From an uncultured Chitinophagaceae bacterium (GTDB lineage Bacteria > Bacteroidota > Bacteroidia > Chitinophagales > Chitinophagaceae), in assembly GCA_937919945.1 (NCBI GenBank), contig CALESY010000134.1, forward strand, positions 1 through 33,098: 33,098 bases of DNA. Reading direction: 5' to 3'. The notes under the pieces are model-generated. The model made no database searches and had not been told where the DNA came from. It saw only the letters and a list, made by a program, of their open reading frames with translations. Both the position numbers and the translations under genes were made by a program. Positions 7,861-17,451 of this stretch are shown piece after piece (within the stretch, counting starts at the first letter, position 1; each line of letters opens with the position of its first letter).

Positions 7861-8883
7861 TCAAGAAAGCTTTTTCGCCAGTGCTTCAAACATATCGGCG
7901 GGTGGGGTATTGCCCCAGAGTACATTGTATATACTGCTCGCTATTGGGTGGTCTATCCCCAACTGTACAGATATGGTTTCCATGCCACGAGAGGCAAAAT
8001 AGCCTTCAGCTACCATGTTCATTTCAAGTTGCGCGTTCTTAACGCTGTAACCCTTACCCAGCATATTGCCAAACATGCGGTTGCGGCTGTGTAGCGAGTA
8101 ACAGGTTACCAGCAAATCACCCAAATAGGCACTTGTATGAAAATCAGGCCTTTCGTTGGATGGGTGCACTTTATCAAAATGCGCTTCCAGAAAGTGGTAC
8201 ATTTCTCTATAGCAATTAGTAATGTAAACACTCAGGAAGTTATCGCCATAGTCGAGTCCATGTGCCATGCCTGCACCAATGGCATATATGTTCTTTAACA
8301 CAGCAGCAAATTGTGCCCCCCATATATCATGATTGTGAGTAGTGTAGATATACGGGCTAAGGAACGCTTCTGCTATAGCACCAGTAAACGCATCATTCAA
8401 CCCCGAAAAAGTAAGGTAAGAGAGTCTTTCCTGCGCCACTTCTTCTGCATGGCATGGCCCAGTAATGGCTGCGTAATTTTGCAAATCAAACCATTCGTAT
8501 CGGGCAAGGTAGTCGTTTAGCAGTAGATTGCTTTCGGGCAGTATGCCTTTAATGGCAGATACTATCTTTTTGTCTTTCAGCAGGTTGCTGTCAATACTTT
8601 CCAGTACTTGTTGTGCGTAGGCGGATGGTACAGCTACTATCAGTGTATCGCACTGGCTAACAACGTCATGCAGATTGTCGGTCGGTAGTATTGTATCAGG
8701 CGAAAAGTGAACAGCCGTAAGGTATTGCGGGTTGTTGTGTCTTGTTTTCAGGTGGTTCATGGCATGGGTATTGCGTATCCACCAATGTATCTGTATACCC
8801 TTATCAGTCAGTATCTTGGCAAGGGCTGTACCCCAACTGCCGTTGCCTATAATGCCTATTTTGCCAAGTATATTGTTGCTCAA
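7861..8883 (-). CDS. gpsA: NAD(P)-dependent glycerol-3-phosphate dehydrogenase
   Basis: This 340-residue cytoplasmic enzyme reduces dihydroxyacetone phosphate to sn-glycerol-3-phosphate, the backbone for phospholipids. The Rossmann dinucleotide loop GNGSWGT is at residues 13-19. SAIKG (Lys112) and the catalytic Lys197 in LKNIYAIGAGMAHGLDYGDN are present, followed by GDLLVTCYSLHSRN in the C-terminal helical domain. Length and motif order are normal for GpsA. It is the last gene of the long minus-strand run, 57 bp behind the efflux adaptor, so it may be co-transcribed with it or have its own promoter. I found no clear -7 element in the gap. Confidence 0.94.
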   Translation of the reverse strand: MSNNILGKIGIIGNGSWGTALAKILTDKGIQIHWWIRNTHAMNHLKTRHNNPQYLTAVHFSPDTILPTDNLHDVVSQCDTLIVAVPSAYAQQVLESIDSNLLKDKKIVSAIKGILPESNLLLNDYLARYEWFDLQNYAAITGPCHAEEVAQERLSYLTFSGLNDAFTGAIAEAFLSPYIYTTHNHDIWGAQFAAVLKNIYAIGAGMAHGLDYGDNFLSVYITNCYREMYHFLEAHFDKVHPSNERPDFHTSAYLGDLLVTCYSLHSRNRMFGNMLGKGYSVKNAQLEMNMVAEGYFASRGMETISVQLGIDHPIASSIYNVLWGNTPPADMFEALAKKLS

Positions 8884-8940
8884 TACCGTATTGCGTTTGT
8901 AGAATAAATTTAGTGAAAGGCTTACGGATATACAATGTTG

Positions 8941-10275
8941 TTATTCATCGTCTTTCTTAGCTTCAAACAGTTTATCTTTTTCAGTAACTGTCACACTCGA
9001 TTTGTCTTTTAAAGTACGGGCAATAGCACCATAAGGGGCAATCACTACTTCTTCACCATCTTTCAATCCGTCAGTTATCTGTATATACTCATTGTCCTGT
9101 ATGCCTGTTTTTACATCTCGCAACTTTACTTTTTTCTCTTTATTGTCATATACAAATACTACTTGACGAATATCGCTTTCAACTCCTGTGCCATTGTTCT
9201 TTTTCTTAACGCTATCCGGCCAGTCGCGTGTAGTAACTGCATTTACAGGTACAGACAGAATGTTTCTTTCGCGCCTTGTTTGTATTTCTACGCTGGCACT
9301 CATACCTGGCTTGAAGACAAATCTGCCTTTCTGCAAATTAGCAATCAAGTCTGCATAGCTCGATGGTAAAATGAGAATATGTACAGTGTAGTTTGTTACC
9401 TGATCGGTACTGATTTGTGATGCACCGCCTGTTTTGCTGGAAACACTCACTTTCGATACTACACCTGTAAACTTACGATTGCGGTATGCATCTGCTTCTA
9501 TGATAGTAGTATCGCCGATTTTCACTTTGGCAATATCTGTCTCGCTTACATCTACACGTACTTCAATACGGCTCATGTCTGCGATAGTCAGCATTTCAGT
9601 ACCAGCCATTTGTGCTGTGCCAACTACGCGCTCTCCCAGTTTTACATTGAGGGCAGATACAATGCCTGAACGAGGGGCAACAATCGTTGTACGTTTAAGG
9701 TTTTCACGAGATTGGGAAAGCCCTGCTGATGCAGCTGTAACACTATAATTGCCACCTGATACATTAGCACGGGATGCTTCATAGCTTGCTTTTGCACTCA
9801 GATAATTGGCTTTTACCTGCTCATATTCCATAGCAGATATTACTTTGTCTTCATATAGTTTTTTATTCCTGTCGTAGTTGCTTTGTGCTTGCTCGAAAGT
9901 GGCTTTCGCCTGCTCCATCATCTCTTTCGAGTTCACTACACGAGCTCGTGTTTCCTGCACATTCGCTTCAGACTGTGTAACCAAAGAACTGTAAATAGCC
10001 GGGTTGATGCGCACCATCAGGTCGCCTTTATGCACACTGTCTCCCTCTGTTACGTTCAGCTCTATAATCTCACCACTAACTTCAGGGCTTATCTTCACTT
10101 CCGTTTCAGGATAGATTTTACCACTTGCTGTAACCGTTTCGGTAATGGTATGTTCACCAGCTTTCTCTACTGCTACTTTAGTGCCATTATCGCTGGTTGA
10201 CTTGCTGATAATCACAAGTAGTATAATTAGTGCTGTACCACCGCCAATTATCCACCATAGTGTTTTCTTTTTCAT
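8941..10275 (-). CDS. Efflux RND/MacA-type periplasmic adaptor subunit
   Basis: A 444-residue membrane-fusion protein. An N-terminal anchor helix (residues 6-23) is followed by a barrel-sandwich/lipoyl half (GKIYPETEVKISPEVSGEI to LMVRINP), a long Ala/Gln/Glu-rich coiled-coil hairpin (about 96-190), the second lipoyl half (TTIVAPRSGIVSALNVKLGERV), a beta-barrel and a membrane-proximal domain. In known systems such adaptors connect an inner-membrane pump (MacB-type ABC or RND) with a TolC-like channel. Neither partner gene is in this window. The start lies 15 bp behind metG, so it is probably co-transcribed with it. The C-terminal tail is highly charged. A MacA-type (ABC-coupled) adaptor is my preference, but an RND adaptor cannot be excluded. 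Confidence 0.87.
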   Translation of the reverse strand: MKKKTLWWIIGGGTALIILLVIISKSTSDNGTKVAVEKAGEHTITETVTASGKIYPETEVKISPEVSGEIIELNVTEGDSVHKGDLMVRINPAIYSSLVTQSEANVQETRARVVNSKEMMEQAKATFEQAQSNYDRNKKLYEDKVISAMEYEQVKANYLSAKASYEASRANVSGGNYSVTAASAGLSQSRENLKRTTIVAPRSGIVSALNVKLGERVVGTAQMAGTEMLTIADMSRIEVRVDVSETDIAKVKIGDTTIIEADAYRNRKFTGVVSKVSVSSKTGGASQISTDQVTNYTVHILILPSSYADLIANLQKGRFVFKPGMSASVEIQTRRERNILSVPVNAVTTRDWPDSVKKKNNGTGVESDIRQVVFVYDNKEKKVKLRDVKTGIQDNEYIQITDGLKDGEEVVIAPYGAIARTLKDKSSVTVTEKDKLFEAKKDDE

Positions 10276-10290
10276 CTGTGATGTTATTTA

Positions 10291-12384
10291 TTATTTCACC
10301 TCACTGCCATTCATGGCAGCATCTAATGGTGATACGAAAATAAGTTTTCCTTCTTCGTTTTGTGCCATCAATATCATCCCTTTGCTTTCTATACCCCTCA
10401 TTTTACGTGGAGCAAGGTTTGCTACAACCGTTACTCTTCTGCCAATTATTTCTTCCGGGGTAAAGTGCATAGCTATGCCAGATAACACTGTTCGTTTTTC
10501 ATAGCCGAGGTCTATTTCAAGTTTTAGTAGTTTATCGGCTTTTTCCACCTTTTCTGCATGTAGTATTGTACCTGCTCGCAGGTCTATTCTGGCAAAGTCG
10601 TCTATAGTTATTTCAGGTTTTTGTTCGGGCAAGGTAGGTGCCTCATTTGTTGCATTTTGTTGCATTTTTTGCTCATTTGTATTTTTTACAAGATTAGCAT
10701 GCAGTTTTTCAACCTGTGCTTTTATCTCATCGTCTTCTATTTTTCTAAATAGCAATTCAGGGGCTTTGAGGGGGTAGCCTACATTCAGCAGGTTCATTTT
10801 ACCCGCATTTTCCCATTCCAGCATACGGTCTACCACTTTCATCATACCGCACATTTTCTTGGCAGTAAATGGCAAGAAAGGATTAGCGAGTATGGCAAGG
10901 TTGGCAGTAAGCTGCAAACAAATATGCAGACAGTTGTCAATCAGTTTTTGATTATCCGGGTTTTCTGCTAATGACTTAGCAACTATCCATGGCTCTTTAT
11001 CCTGCATGTATTTATTGCCTTTGCGGGCAAGGTCTATTACATCGTATAGTGCATCGCGGAATTTATAATTTTCAATAGCTGTTTCGATGGCTGTTTTCGC
11101 TTTTTGAATTTCAGCAATGAGCGTGTTATCAGCCTCATCCATTACATCTGTATGCAGCTTTGGTACTTTGCCATTACAGAGTTTATGCATTAGCACAAAA
11201 GCACGGTTGACGAAGTTGCCGAATACAGACACTAATTCATTATTTGTTCTGTCCTGAAAGTCTTTCCAGGTAAAATCATTGTCTTTTGCTTCGGGAGCGT
11301 TGGCACATAGTACATAGCGCAACACATCCTGCTGTTCAGGAAAGTCTTTGATGTATTCATGCACCCACACAGCCCAGTTGCGCGATGTAGATACTTTATC
11401 TCCCTCGATATTCAAAAATTCGTTGGCAGGTACATTATCAGGCAAAACATATCCTCCATGCGCTTTGAGCATAGCTGGAAATATGATGCAATGGAACACA
11501 ATATTGTCTTTGCCTATGAAGTGTACCAGCTTGGTATCTTCTTTTTGCCAATAATCGCTCCACATAGGTGTCAGCTCTTTGGTAGCACTTATATAGCCTA
11601 TAGGAGCATCAAACCACACATACATTACTTTGCCTTCGGCACCCTCTACAGGTACGGGTACGCCCCAGTTGCTATCGCGCGTCATAGCACGCGGATGAAG
11701 GCCACTATCCAGCCAGCTTTTGCATTGACCGTACACGTTGGCTTTCCACTCATCCTTTTTACCTGCTACTATCCATTCATTCAGCCATTGTTCGTATTTA
11801 TTCAGTGGAAAGTACCAGTGTTTGGTAACACGCTTCACAGGTACGGCATTGCTCAATGCACTACGTGGATTAATCAACTGTTCGGGAGAAAGGGAAGTAC
11901 CGCATTTCTCGCACTGGTCGCCATAGGCATTTTCATTGCCACAAACAGGACAAGTGCCTGTTATATATCTGTCAGCCAGAAACACTTTGGCTTCTTCATC
12001 ATAATACTGTTCGGTTTCCTTTTCTTCAAACACACCATCATCGTATAGTTTTTTGAAAAAAGCCTGTGCCGTTTCGTGGTGGGTTTTGTTGCTGGTGCGC
12101 GAATAAATATCGAAAGAGATGCCCATTTGCTCAAAGCTCTCTTTAATGATTGTATGGTATTTATCTACTACCTGCTGCGGTGTTATGCCTTCCTTCATAG
12201 CTCGGATGGTGATGGGCACACCATGCTCATCGCTGCCACAAACAAATTTTACATCTCTTTTTTGCGCTCTTTGGTAGCGCACATATATATCCGATGGCAG
12301 AAAGCACCCTGCCAAATGCCCTATGTGTACCGGGCCGTTGGCGTAGGGCAGTGCAGCCGTTACTAATATCCTTTTATAATCCAT
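10291..12384 (-). CDS. metG: Methionyl-tRNA synthetase with C-terminal tRNA-binding domain
   Basis: This enzyme charges tRNA-Met in the cytoplasm. The 697-residue protein has the class I signature HIGH at residues 20-23 (PYANGPVHIGHLAG), a four-Cys zinc knuckle (CPVCG and CEKCG), the anticodon-binding helical domain, and a C-terminal EMAP/Trbp111-like domain (about residue 595 to the end; DFARIDLRAGTIL). The KMSKS loop is DKVSTSRNW, that is KVSTS; this relaxed form is common in related MetG proteins. A longer frame starts at 12414, but the extra ten residues are unlike the family and the ATG at 12384 gives the usual MxxKRILVT start. The 243 bp upstream are AT-rich and non-coding, with a weak stem (gtgtat/atacac) but no clear promoter. 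Confidence 0.95.
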   Translation of the reverse strand: MDYKRILVTAALPYANGPVHIGHLAGCFLPSDIYVRYQRAQKRDVKFVCGSDEHGVPITIRAMKEGITPQQVVDKYHTIIKESFEQMGISFDIYSRTSNKTHHETAQAFFKKLYDDGVFEEKETEQYYDEEAKVFLADRYITGTCPVCGNENAYGDQCEKCGTSLSPEQLINPRSALSNAVPVKRVTKHWYFPLNKYEQWLNEWIVAGKKDEWKANVYGQCKSWLDSGLHPRAMTRDSNWGVPVPVEGAEGKVMYVWFDAPIGYISATKELTPMWSDYWQKEDTKLVHFIGKDNIVFHCIIFPAMLKAHGGYVLPDNVPANEFLNIEGDKVSTSRNWAVWVHEYIKDFPEQQDVLRYVLCANAPEAKDNDFTWKDFQDRTNNELVSVFGNFVNRAFVLMHKLCNGKVPKLHTDVMDEADNTLIAEIQKAKTAIETAIENYKFRDALYDVIDLARKGNKYMQDKEPWIVAKSLAENPDNQKLIDNCLHICLQLTANLAILANPFLPFTAKKMCGMMKVVDRMLEWENAGKMNLLNVGYPLKAPELLFRKIEDDEIKAQVEKLHANLVKNTNEQKMQQNATNEAPTLPEQKPEITIDDFARIDLRAGTILHAEKVEKADKLLKLEIDLGYEKRTVLSGIAMHFTPEEIIGRRVTVVANLAPRKMRGIESKGMILMAQNEEGKLIFVSPLDAAMNGSEVK

Positions 12385-12627
12385 GCTGAAAACGTCCTGT
12401 ATATCAGGCTGCAAGATAAGCCGAATAAGGGATTGATTTGGTAGGGTTTAGTAGTGATTTACGATTTATTTAAGGGTTAGGATAAGTACATTAAGATTTG
12501 TTTTAAAGTGTTTTATGGGATTACATCAAATTAACCATAAAATAAGTGTATATTATTATAACAAATACACAATAAAATATTTAAATATAGAAGCAGATTT
12601 AATACTCCTGCATTTTGTATGGTATTA

Positions 12628-14904
12628 TTACTTACTGATGATGACGCAGTAAGGTATATCACCAAGCTTTATTGTATATGTACCTGCTGGTTGTTGCTGC
12701 AAATTCAGCGTTTTGCTGCTACCAGATATTATATTCATTCCTTTTTCAGCATATACGGTTTGTCCAAAGCAGTTAATGACAACCAGATCCATATTTGACA
12801 TTTGTCTGTTTGCTGATATGGTGAAGATCCCATCATTGCTCGGGTTAGGGTAGATGTCTACATGATTCTTGTTTTTTATCAATCCAACATGATTAACTAC
12901 CTGGAAAACCATTTCATTGCTAAGTTGAACATGCTCATTCATGCAAATGTCATTGCATGTTAATCTACATTGTACGTATGCGATGCTATCTTGTAAATAA
13001 GCAGTCCATTTATTGCTATTGGCTGATGTTACATTACTTCCGTTTAGTATCCATTGAAATGAGGGATTATTACACCCATTAGACATCGCACTAAAAATAA
13101 TGGGGCTGTTTTTTACAGCATATCCCCAATAGTTTGCACTAATTGTAACTGTAGGTATGTTAGTGTTAGCAGGGAGTACATTTACATAAACTGTGTCTAT
13201 GTTCGCAGAATTGCATGCGCGGTCGAACGATGTTAATATATATCCCGTTGACGAAGATGGTTTTGCAACGGGTGTTATACATTGCGTACAGCTTAATGAA
13301 CCATTTGTACCAGTAATATTATTCCATTGAAGACTGCCATTCCAAGATGTTGCCCATGATGCTATTAATATAGCGGATTCTCCCTCACATATGGCCGTAT
13401 CTTTACCGGCGTTTAATAATGGTATTTTAGGTAATACTTCAACTAATATATTGTCAGAATTAAAGCCACAGGCTGCATTTGCAGTACTGATTACCTGAAA
13501 GGTAGTTGTGACTGATGGCTTCACAACAGGTTTTTCGCAGTTCGTACAGCTTAAGCTTGAACTCCCTGAAATAACAGACCATGTGTAATTTGAACTTCCT
13601 GTTACAGATAAAGATGCAGAGTCTCCGGGGCATATTATTGTATCGTTCATTGCATTTGTTGCAGGAGTAATATAAATAGGTACAATGTTTGTACTGTACA
13701 ACATAATGCCCGGTGGTCTGCAAGTAGAGTCTTTTACTGTGATAACGAGATTTTTTAATCCGCCATCAAATCTTCCGGGTATCCAATGAAAAATACCTTT
13801 TACGGAGTCTGCACCCTGATTATAATAGGTTATCGTTGCGTTTGGTGATATCAATGTGCGATTGTCAGAAACTATTAGTCTGCTGCCTGCAATGGCTGAT
13901 TTTACATAAAAACAAAAATCAATACTTTTTCCAATGCAACTTTCTATACGTGTTGGCCCCATCGGCAAGCCTAATGCAGATGCAGCATTGCAGGTGGTAT
14001 CGATAGTAGCAACAAATTTTTGAGTGTCTTGAATGTATGGTAATACTACAATGTTAATATCCCGCATTACTGACCCTATTAAAACCCCGTTTCGATACTC
14101 CTTCACTTTACAGGTTAGTGTGTTGTTACCTAGTTGTGTAGGTGTAAAACTTATTAATCCATTAGATGATAATGTAAGTGTATTGTTAGTTTGAAATGGG
14201 TTGTTAGGTATAGCTAAAACAGGATTTGCAACAGATAAATTTACATTCTGAGATGCATCTGAGCATGAGAAGACACCTGTAGCTGGTGATATAATCTCTG
14301 TAATCAAAGAATCTCCGTCGGGATCGACGGTACCATTATGATACGAGTTTGGTTGATTCAACAGCGCATATTCAAAACCTCTTAAACTGAAATACGGAGA
14401 CGAGTTGATTCTGTAGCTACCTGTATTGTTAAAAGTACATTCCGAGTAAAATGGAATTGATCCAACACTTTGAATGTTATTTGAAGCGATACGAGAATTT
14501 ATGTAAGTGAATATTTTCCATGCATTGCAACGAGATGGCAATGTGACAAAAGCATGATACCATTGTACTCTATAACCAGGTATTGCCGCCCCAATACTAT
14601 CACAGGATGTTTTCACCCAAGAGCATCCCGGATTTAAAAAAGGTCTGACTTCTATCCCCGGTATCGGAGCATTCCAACGACTTAATGTTACTGTGAATCC
14701 ACTATTGATACACTGGTTTCTGAAGCATAATGGTATCGTTGCCGGTGCGGTATCTCCCGGGCAACCACGATATAATTTGAAGTAGAAACGGTATGTGGAG
14801 TCAGATATCCATTCATATGCGATCTCTCCTGCTGCGATGCTGTTTGAGAGACTCTGCTTTGATATCAGTATAAGTATCGAAAATATAAGGCAAAGATGTT
14901 TCAT
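12628..14904 (-). CDS. Secreted Ig/PKD-like repeat protein with T9SS type A sorting domain
   Basis: A 758-residue cell-surface or secreted protein of unknown binding function. It has a signal peptide (about residues 1-20). An N-terminal beta-rich region (GEIAYEWISDSTYRFYFKLYRGC) resembles the opening module of many Bacteroidota surface proteins. Then come further beta-sandwich regions, two parallel modules at about 424-492 and 499-578, each with a CxxC (453-456, 539-542) followed by a PVxKPS motif, and one more Ig-like region near 585-670. Residues 680-758 form a type A C-terminal sorting domain: VDIYPNPSNDGIFTI, QTVYAEKG and the PAGTYTIKL strand. The last cysteine-containing strand (YCVIISK) ends the domain. 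The gene sits 55 bp behind surE but has an AT palindrome and perhaps its own promoter. No catalytic domain is visible. Confidence 0.88.
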   Translation of the reverse strand: MKHLCLIFSILILISKQSLSNSIAAGEIAYEWISDSTYRFYFKLYRGCPGDTAPATIPLCFRNQCINSGFTVTLSRWNAPIPGIEVRPFLNPGCSWVKTSCDSIGAAIPGYRVQWYHAFVTLPSRCNAWKIFTYINSRIASNNIQSVGSIPFYSECTFNNTGSYRINSSPYFSLRGFEYALLNQPNSYHNGTVDPDGDSLITEIISPATGVFSCSDASQNVNLSVANPVLAIPNNPFQTNNTLTLSSNGLISFTPTQLGNNTLTCKVKEYRNGVLIGSVMRDINIVVLPYIQDTQKFVATIDTTCNAASALGLPMGPTRIESCIGKSIDFCFYVKSAIAGSRLIVSDNRTLISPNATITYYNQGADSVKGIFHWIPGRFDGGLKNLVITVKDSTCRPPGIMLYSTNIVPIYITPATNAMNDTIICPGDSASLSVTGSSNYTWSVISGSSSLSCTNCEKPVVKPSVTTTFQVISTANAACGFNSDNILVEVLPKIPLLNAGKDTAICEGESAILIASWATSWNGSLQWNNITGTNGSLSCTQCITPVAKPSSSTGYILTSFDRACNSANIDTVYVNVLPANTNIPTVTISANYWGYAVKNSPIIFSAMSNGCNNPSFQWILNGSNVTSANSNKWTAYLQDSIAYVQCRLTCNDICMNEHVQLSNEMVFQVVNHVGLIKNKNHVDIYPNPSNDGIFTISANRQMSNMDLVVINCFGQTVYAEKGMNIISGSSKTLNLQQQPAGTYTIKLGDIPYCVIISK

Positions 14905-14959
14905 AGATATAATATATATTATCGTAGACAGTATCTGAGTTATTATGGTTTGGGCAATA

Positions 14960-15739
14960 TTAATTATTCCCCCAATCCTTCTCCAGTATCTTTTTCATTT
15001 CATAATCCGTAAAATCAATCTTAACAGGTACTACGGATGCATATCCTGCTTCTAATGCTTCAACATCAGTATCGGGGCGTTCGTCCATGTTGATGAATTT
15101 ACCTGTCATCCAGTAGTAGTCTTTGCCGCGTGGGTCGGTGCGATGGTCGAACTCTTCTTTCCACCAAGCATGGGCCTGCCTGCATATTTTAATACCTCTG
15201 TACAGTTCTTTCGGCAGTTTAGGGATGTTTACGTTCAGTAATGTATGTTCGGGCATGGGGTGTGCAAGCATTCGTTGTGCAATGGTTCTTGCAACTTCTT
15301 TAGCTAATGAGAAATCGGCCTCATGTCGAAAATCGAGTAGCGATAAGCCAGCAGAAGGTATACCTTCAATAGATGCTTCCATAGCAGCACTCATGGTGCC
15401 GCTGTATATGATGTTGATGGAGTGGTTGGCCCCATGATTGATGCCGCTGAGGCATAGGTCTGCTTTGCGGTGCAGTATTTTATCTCGTGCCAGCTTTACA
15501 CAGTCGGCAGGCGTGCCGCTGCATTCCCATGCTTCTATATCACCGAATATATCAGACTGTTTCAGGCGCAGGGGTTCACCAATGGTAATGGCATGCCCCA
15601 TGCCTGATTGTGGCTTGTCCGGTGCTACAACAACTACCTGACCTAAATCTTTTACAGCATCTACAAGATTGGCAATGCCTGGGGCGGTTATTCCATCATC
15701 ATTTGTTATGAGTATCAGTGGTTGGCTATCATTCGTCAT
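14960..15739 (-). CDS. surE: 5'/3'-nucleotidase SurE
   Basis: SurE removes phosphate from nucleoside monophosphates and other phosphate esters, using a divalent metal. The 259-residue protein shows all hallmark motifs: LITNDDGITAPGI with Asp14-Asp15 at the N-terminus, the flexible-loop motif SGMGHAIT, GTPADCVKLA, SGINHGANHSINIIYSGTM with the metal and phosphate contacts, and GLSLLDF. The length is typical (about 250-260). It follows the ABC permease after only 9 bp and so belongs to the SDR-ABC-SurE operon. No functional link between SurE and the exporter is established; the association may simply be transcriptional. Confidence 0.94.
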   Translation of the reverse strand: MTNDSQPLILITNDDGITAPGIANLVDAVKDLGQVVVVAPDKPQSGMGHAITIGEPLRLKQSDIFGDIEAWECSGTPADCVKLARDKILHRKADLCLSGINHGANHSINIIYSGTMSAAMEASIEGIPSAGLSLLDFRHEADFSLAKEVARTIAQRMLAHPMPEHTLLNVNIPKLPKELYRGIKICRQAHAWWKEEFDHRTDPRGKDYYWMTGKFINMDERPDTDVEALEAGYASVVPVKIDFTDYEMKKILEKDWGNN

Positions 15740-15748
15740 GCTGCAAAT

Positions 15749-16537
15749 TTACCAATCGCTGCGCATCAAAATCCGTCTGCCGATAAGATAATATGAACAT
15801 ATCCATACAAATGATACGATGAGGTAAGGCAGCATAGAAGAACTGTCTTTCATGTTGAGCATAGCTTTAGCCATGTCCATCAATGGAAAGGGTAGTAGTT
15901 CGTCGCTGGCTTGCAAGGGCAGGTAGTTACCTGCTTTAAAGTCGAGCTTCCAATTAATAAGGTTTTTTAGCAAGGTTTCTATGATCATATTGTATAGAAA
16001 AAAGATGCCTATGCTGATACCACTGCGTTTAAAGAGAACAGCCACTAATAGGCTAAACCCGAAATAATTGAGTGCAGTAACAAACGTATAGAACAGCTTT
16101 TCGATATTGCCCGGAAATTCGCTGATGCTGCCGTAACTCGCAGCGAAAATAATGCCTAAGATAAATACATACAGAGTAGTAAGTATTGATAATGTAACGA
16201 CCACCAGCCATTTGGCATGATAAAACTGTGTGCGGCTCCAGCCATCAATAATGTTTTGTCTATTTGTACGAAACTGGTATTCGTTCGTGGTGATGATGAT
16301 GATGAGTATAGAAAGAAATATTACAAAAAAGCTTGTCCAAAAGCCGAGGTTTTCCCATACTTGCGAGAATGTGTAGGCTTGATTAAGAATGTTAACATCG
16401 CCGGCACCAATTTTCAGCATACCACCGCTAATTCCATAATTCCAGGCTGCAAGTAAAAATGTAAAGCAGCCGATTAATATCCAAAACGTGCGGTAGCGTT
16501 TTAGTTTGAGCCATTCTATTGTGAGTAGTGATTGCAT
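15749..16537 (-). CDS. ABC-2 type transporter permease
   Basis: A 262-residue inner-membrane protein with about six hydrophobic helices: residues 17-36 (TFWILIGCFTFLLAAW), one near 70-85 (FFVIFLSILIIIITT), and four more up to the C-terminus (VSFVWICSYYLIG). The periplasmic-type loop between helices 1 and 2 and the charged EYQFRTNRQNIIDG stretch after helix 2 match the ABC-2/CcmB-like exporter subfamily (PF12679/PF12730). It is encoded 5 bp behind its ATPase partner, so the two form one transporter, probably as a homodimer of each. The substrate is unknown. Confidence 0.85.
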   Translation of the reverse strand: MQSLLTIEWLKLKRYRTFWILIGCFTFLLAAWNYGISGGMLKIGAGDVNILNQAYTFSQVWENLGFWTSFFVIFLSILIIIITTNEYQFRTNRQNIIDGWSRTQFYHAKWLVVVTLSILTTLYVFILGIIFAASYGSISEFPGNIEKLFYTFVTALNYFGFSLLVAVLFKRSGISIGIFFLYNMIIETLLKNLINWKLDFKAGNYLPLQASDELLPFPLMDMAKAMLNMKDSSSMLPYLIVSFVWICSYYLIGRRILMRSDW

Positions 16538-16542
16538 ACGTT

Positions 16543-17433
16543 TTAGTTGTTTGTAAGTTCCATGAATTTTGTCTCGAGGCTTTTCTTTTTCAGCAACAGG
16601 TGCGATAGTATAACACCTTTCTCAGAACAAAACCTATTGATATGTTCGGATGTGACGCCGGCATCGCAGGAAAGCGTAATAGTATTCAGTTGTTGCTTGG
16701 CACTTAGTACACCCGGCATTGTTTGTATCAGCGAAAGGAGTTGTGCTACATTCGTTGCGCTTATCTCTATTTGGTCTTCGCTACGCAATACTTCGTCAAC
16801 AGGACCACTTAGTAGCAGGTCGCCTTTTTTGAGGATAGCAACGTGTGTGCATACTTTTTCTACCTCGTCGAGCAGGTGGCTTGCCATGATGATGGTATGA
16901 CCCTCGTTGTTCAGTTGACGTATCAGGTCGCGTATCTCTGCAATACCAGCAGGGTCTAATCCGTTAGTTGGCTCATCAAACACCAATACTTTGGGGCTAC
17001 CCAATAGGGTAGATGCTATAGCAAGGCGTTGCTTCATACCGAGCGAATAGGTTTGGAATTTGCTATCCTTGCGTTGTAGCAGGTTTACTTTTTCCAGAAC
17101 GCGTAGTCTGTCTTCATCGCCATGTTGCTTGATGGCAGCAGCAATTTTCAGGTTATCCATTGCCGACAGGTAATGGTAGAAGTTGGGTGTTTCCAGCAAT
17201 GAGCCTATTTTCTTACGTGCATCGTGCGGGTTGTCGTTGCCAAGCCAAGTGTAAGAACCTGCATCTGCTTTCAGTACATCAAGTAGTATGCCCAGCAGCG
17301 TAGTTTTACCACTCCCATTTGGCCCCAATATGCCGAATACGCAACCCACTGGCACATCGAACGATACATTTTTCAGTGCCTGTATGGGTCCGTAGGTTTT
17401 TGAAATGTTGTTGATTGAGAGGATGGTTTCCAA
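16543..17433 (-). CDS. ABC transporter ATP-binding protein (ABC-2 exporter)
   Basis: A 296-residue cytoplasmic ATPase that powers the permease encoded directly behind it. All nucleotide-binding motifs are intact: Walker A GPNGSGKTT (residues 37-45), Q-loop near LLETPNF, signature YSLGMKQRL, Walker B VLVFDEPTNGLDP and H-loop MASHLLDEVEKV. A C-terminal extension of about 85 residues after the ATPase core is common in the CcmA/DrrA-type subfamily. It is 18 bp behind the SDR gene and 5 bp ahead of the permease. The substrate cannot be deduced; drug, lipid or antibiotic-peptide export are family possibilities. Confidence 0.92.
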   Translation of the reverse strand: METILSINNISKTYGPIQALKNVSFDVPVGCVFGILGPNGSGKTTLLGILLDVLKADAGSYTWLGNDNPHDARKKIGSLLETPNFYHYLSAMDNLKIAAAIKQHGDEDRLRVLEKVNLLQRKDSKFQTYSLGMKQRLAIASTLLGSPKVLVFDEPTNGLDPAGIAEIRDLIRQLNNEGHTIIMASHLLDEVEKVCTHVAILKKGDLLLSGPVDEVLRSEDQIEISATNVAQLLSLIQTMPGVLSAKQQLNTITLSCDAGVTSEHINRFCSEKGVILSHLLLKKKSLETKFMELTNN

Positions 17434-17451
17434 AGTATGTTATGTTTAGAA

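Noticed and set aside
11359..12048. 229-residue open frame on the plus strand inside metG
   Set aside because: Antisense shadow of metG; composition rich in His, Tyr and Phe, with no motif and no promoter.
10291..12384. KVSTS in place of KMSKS in MetG as a sign of a defective enzyme
   Set aside because: This relaxed form is known in many MetG proteins and all other motifs are intact.
14909..14922. Perfect palindrome ATAATATATATTAT in front of the T9SS cargo gene
   Set aside because: Simple AT alternation; expected by chance in AT-rich intergenic DNA and without a candidate regulator nearby.
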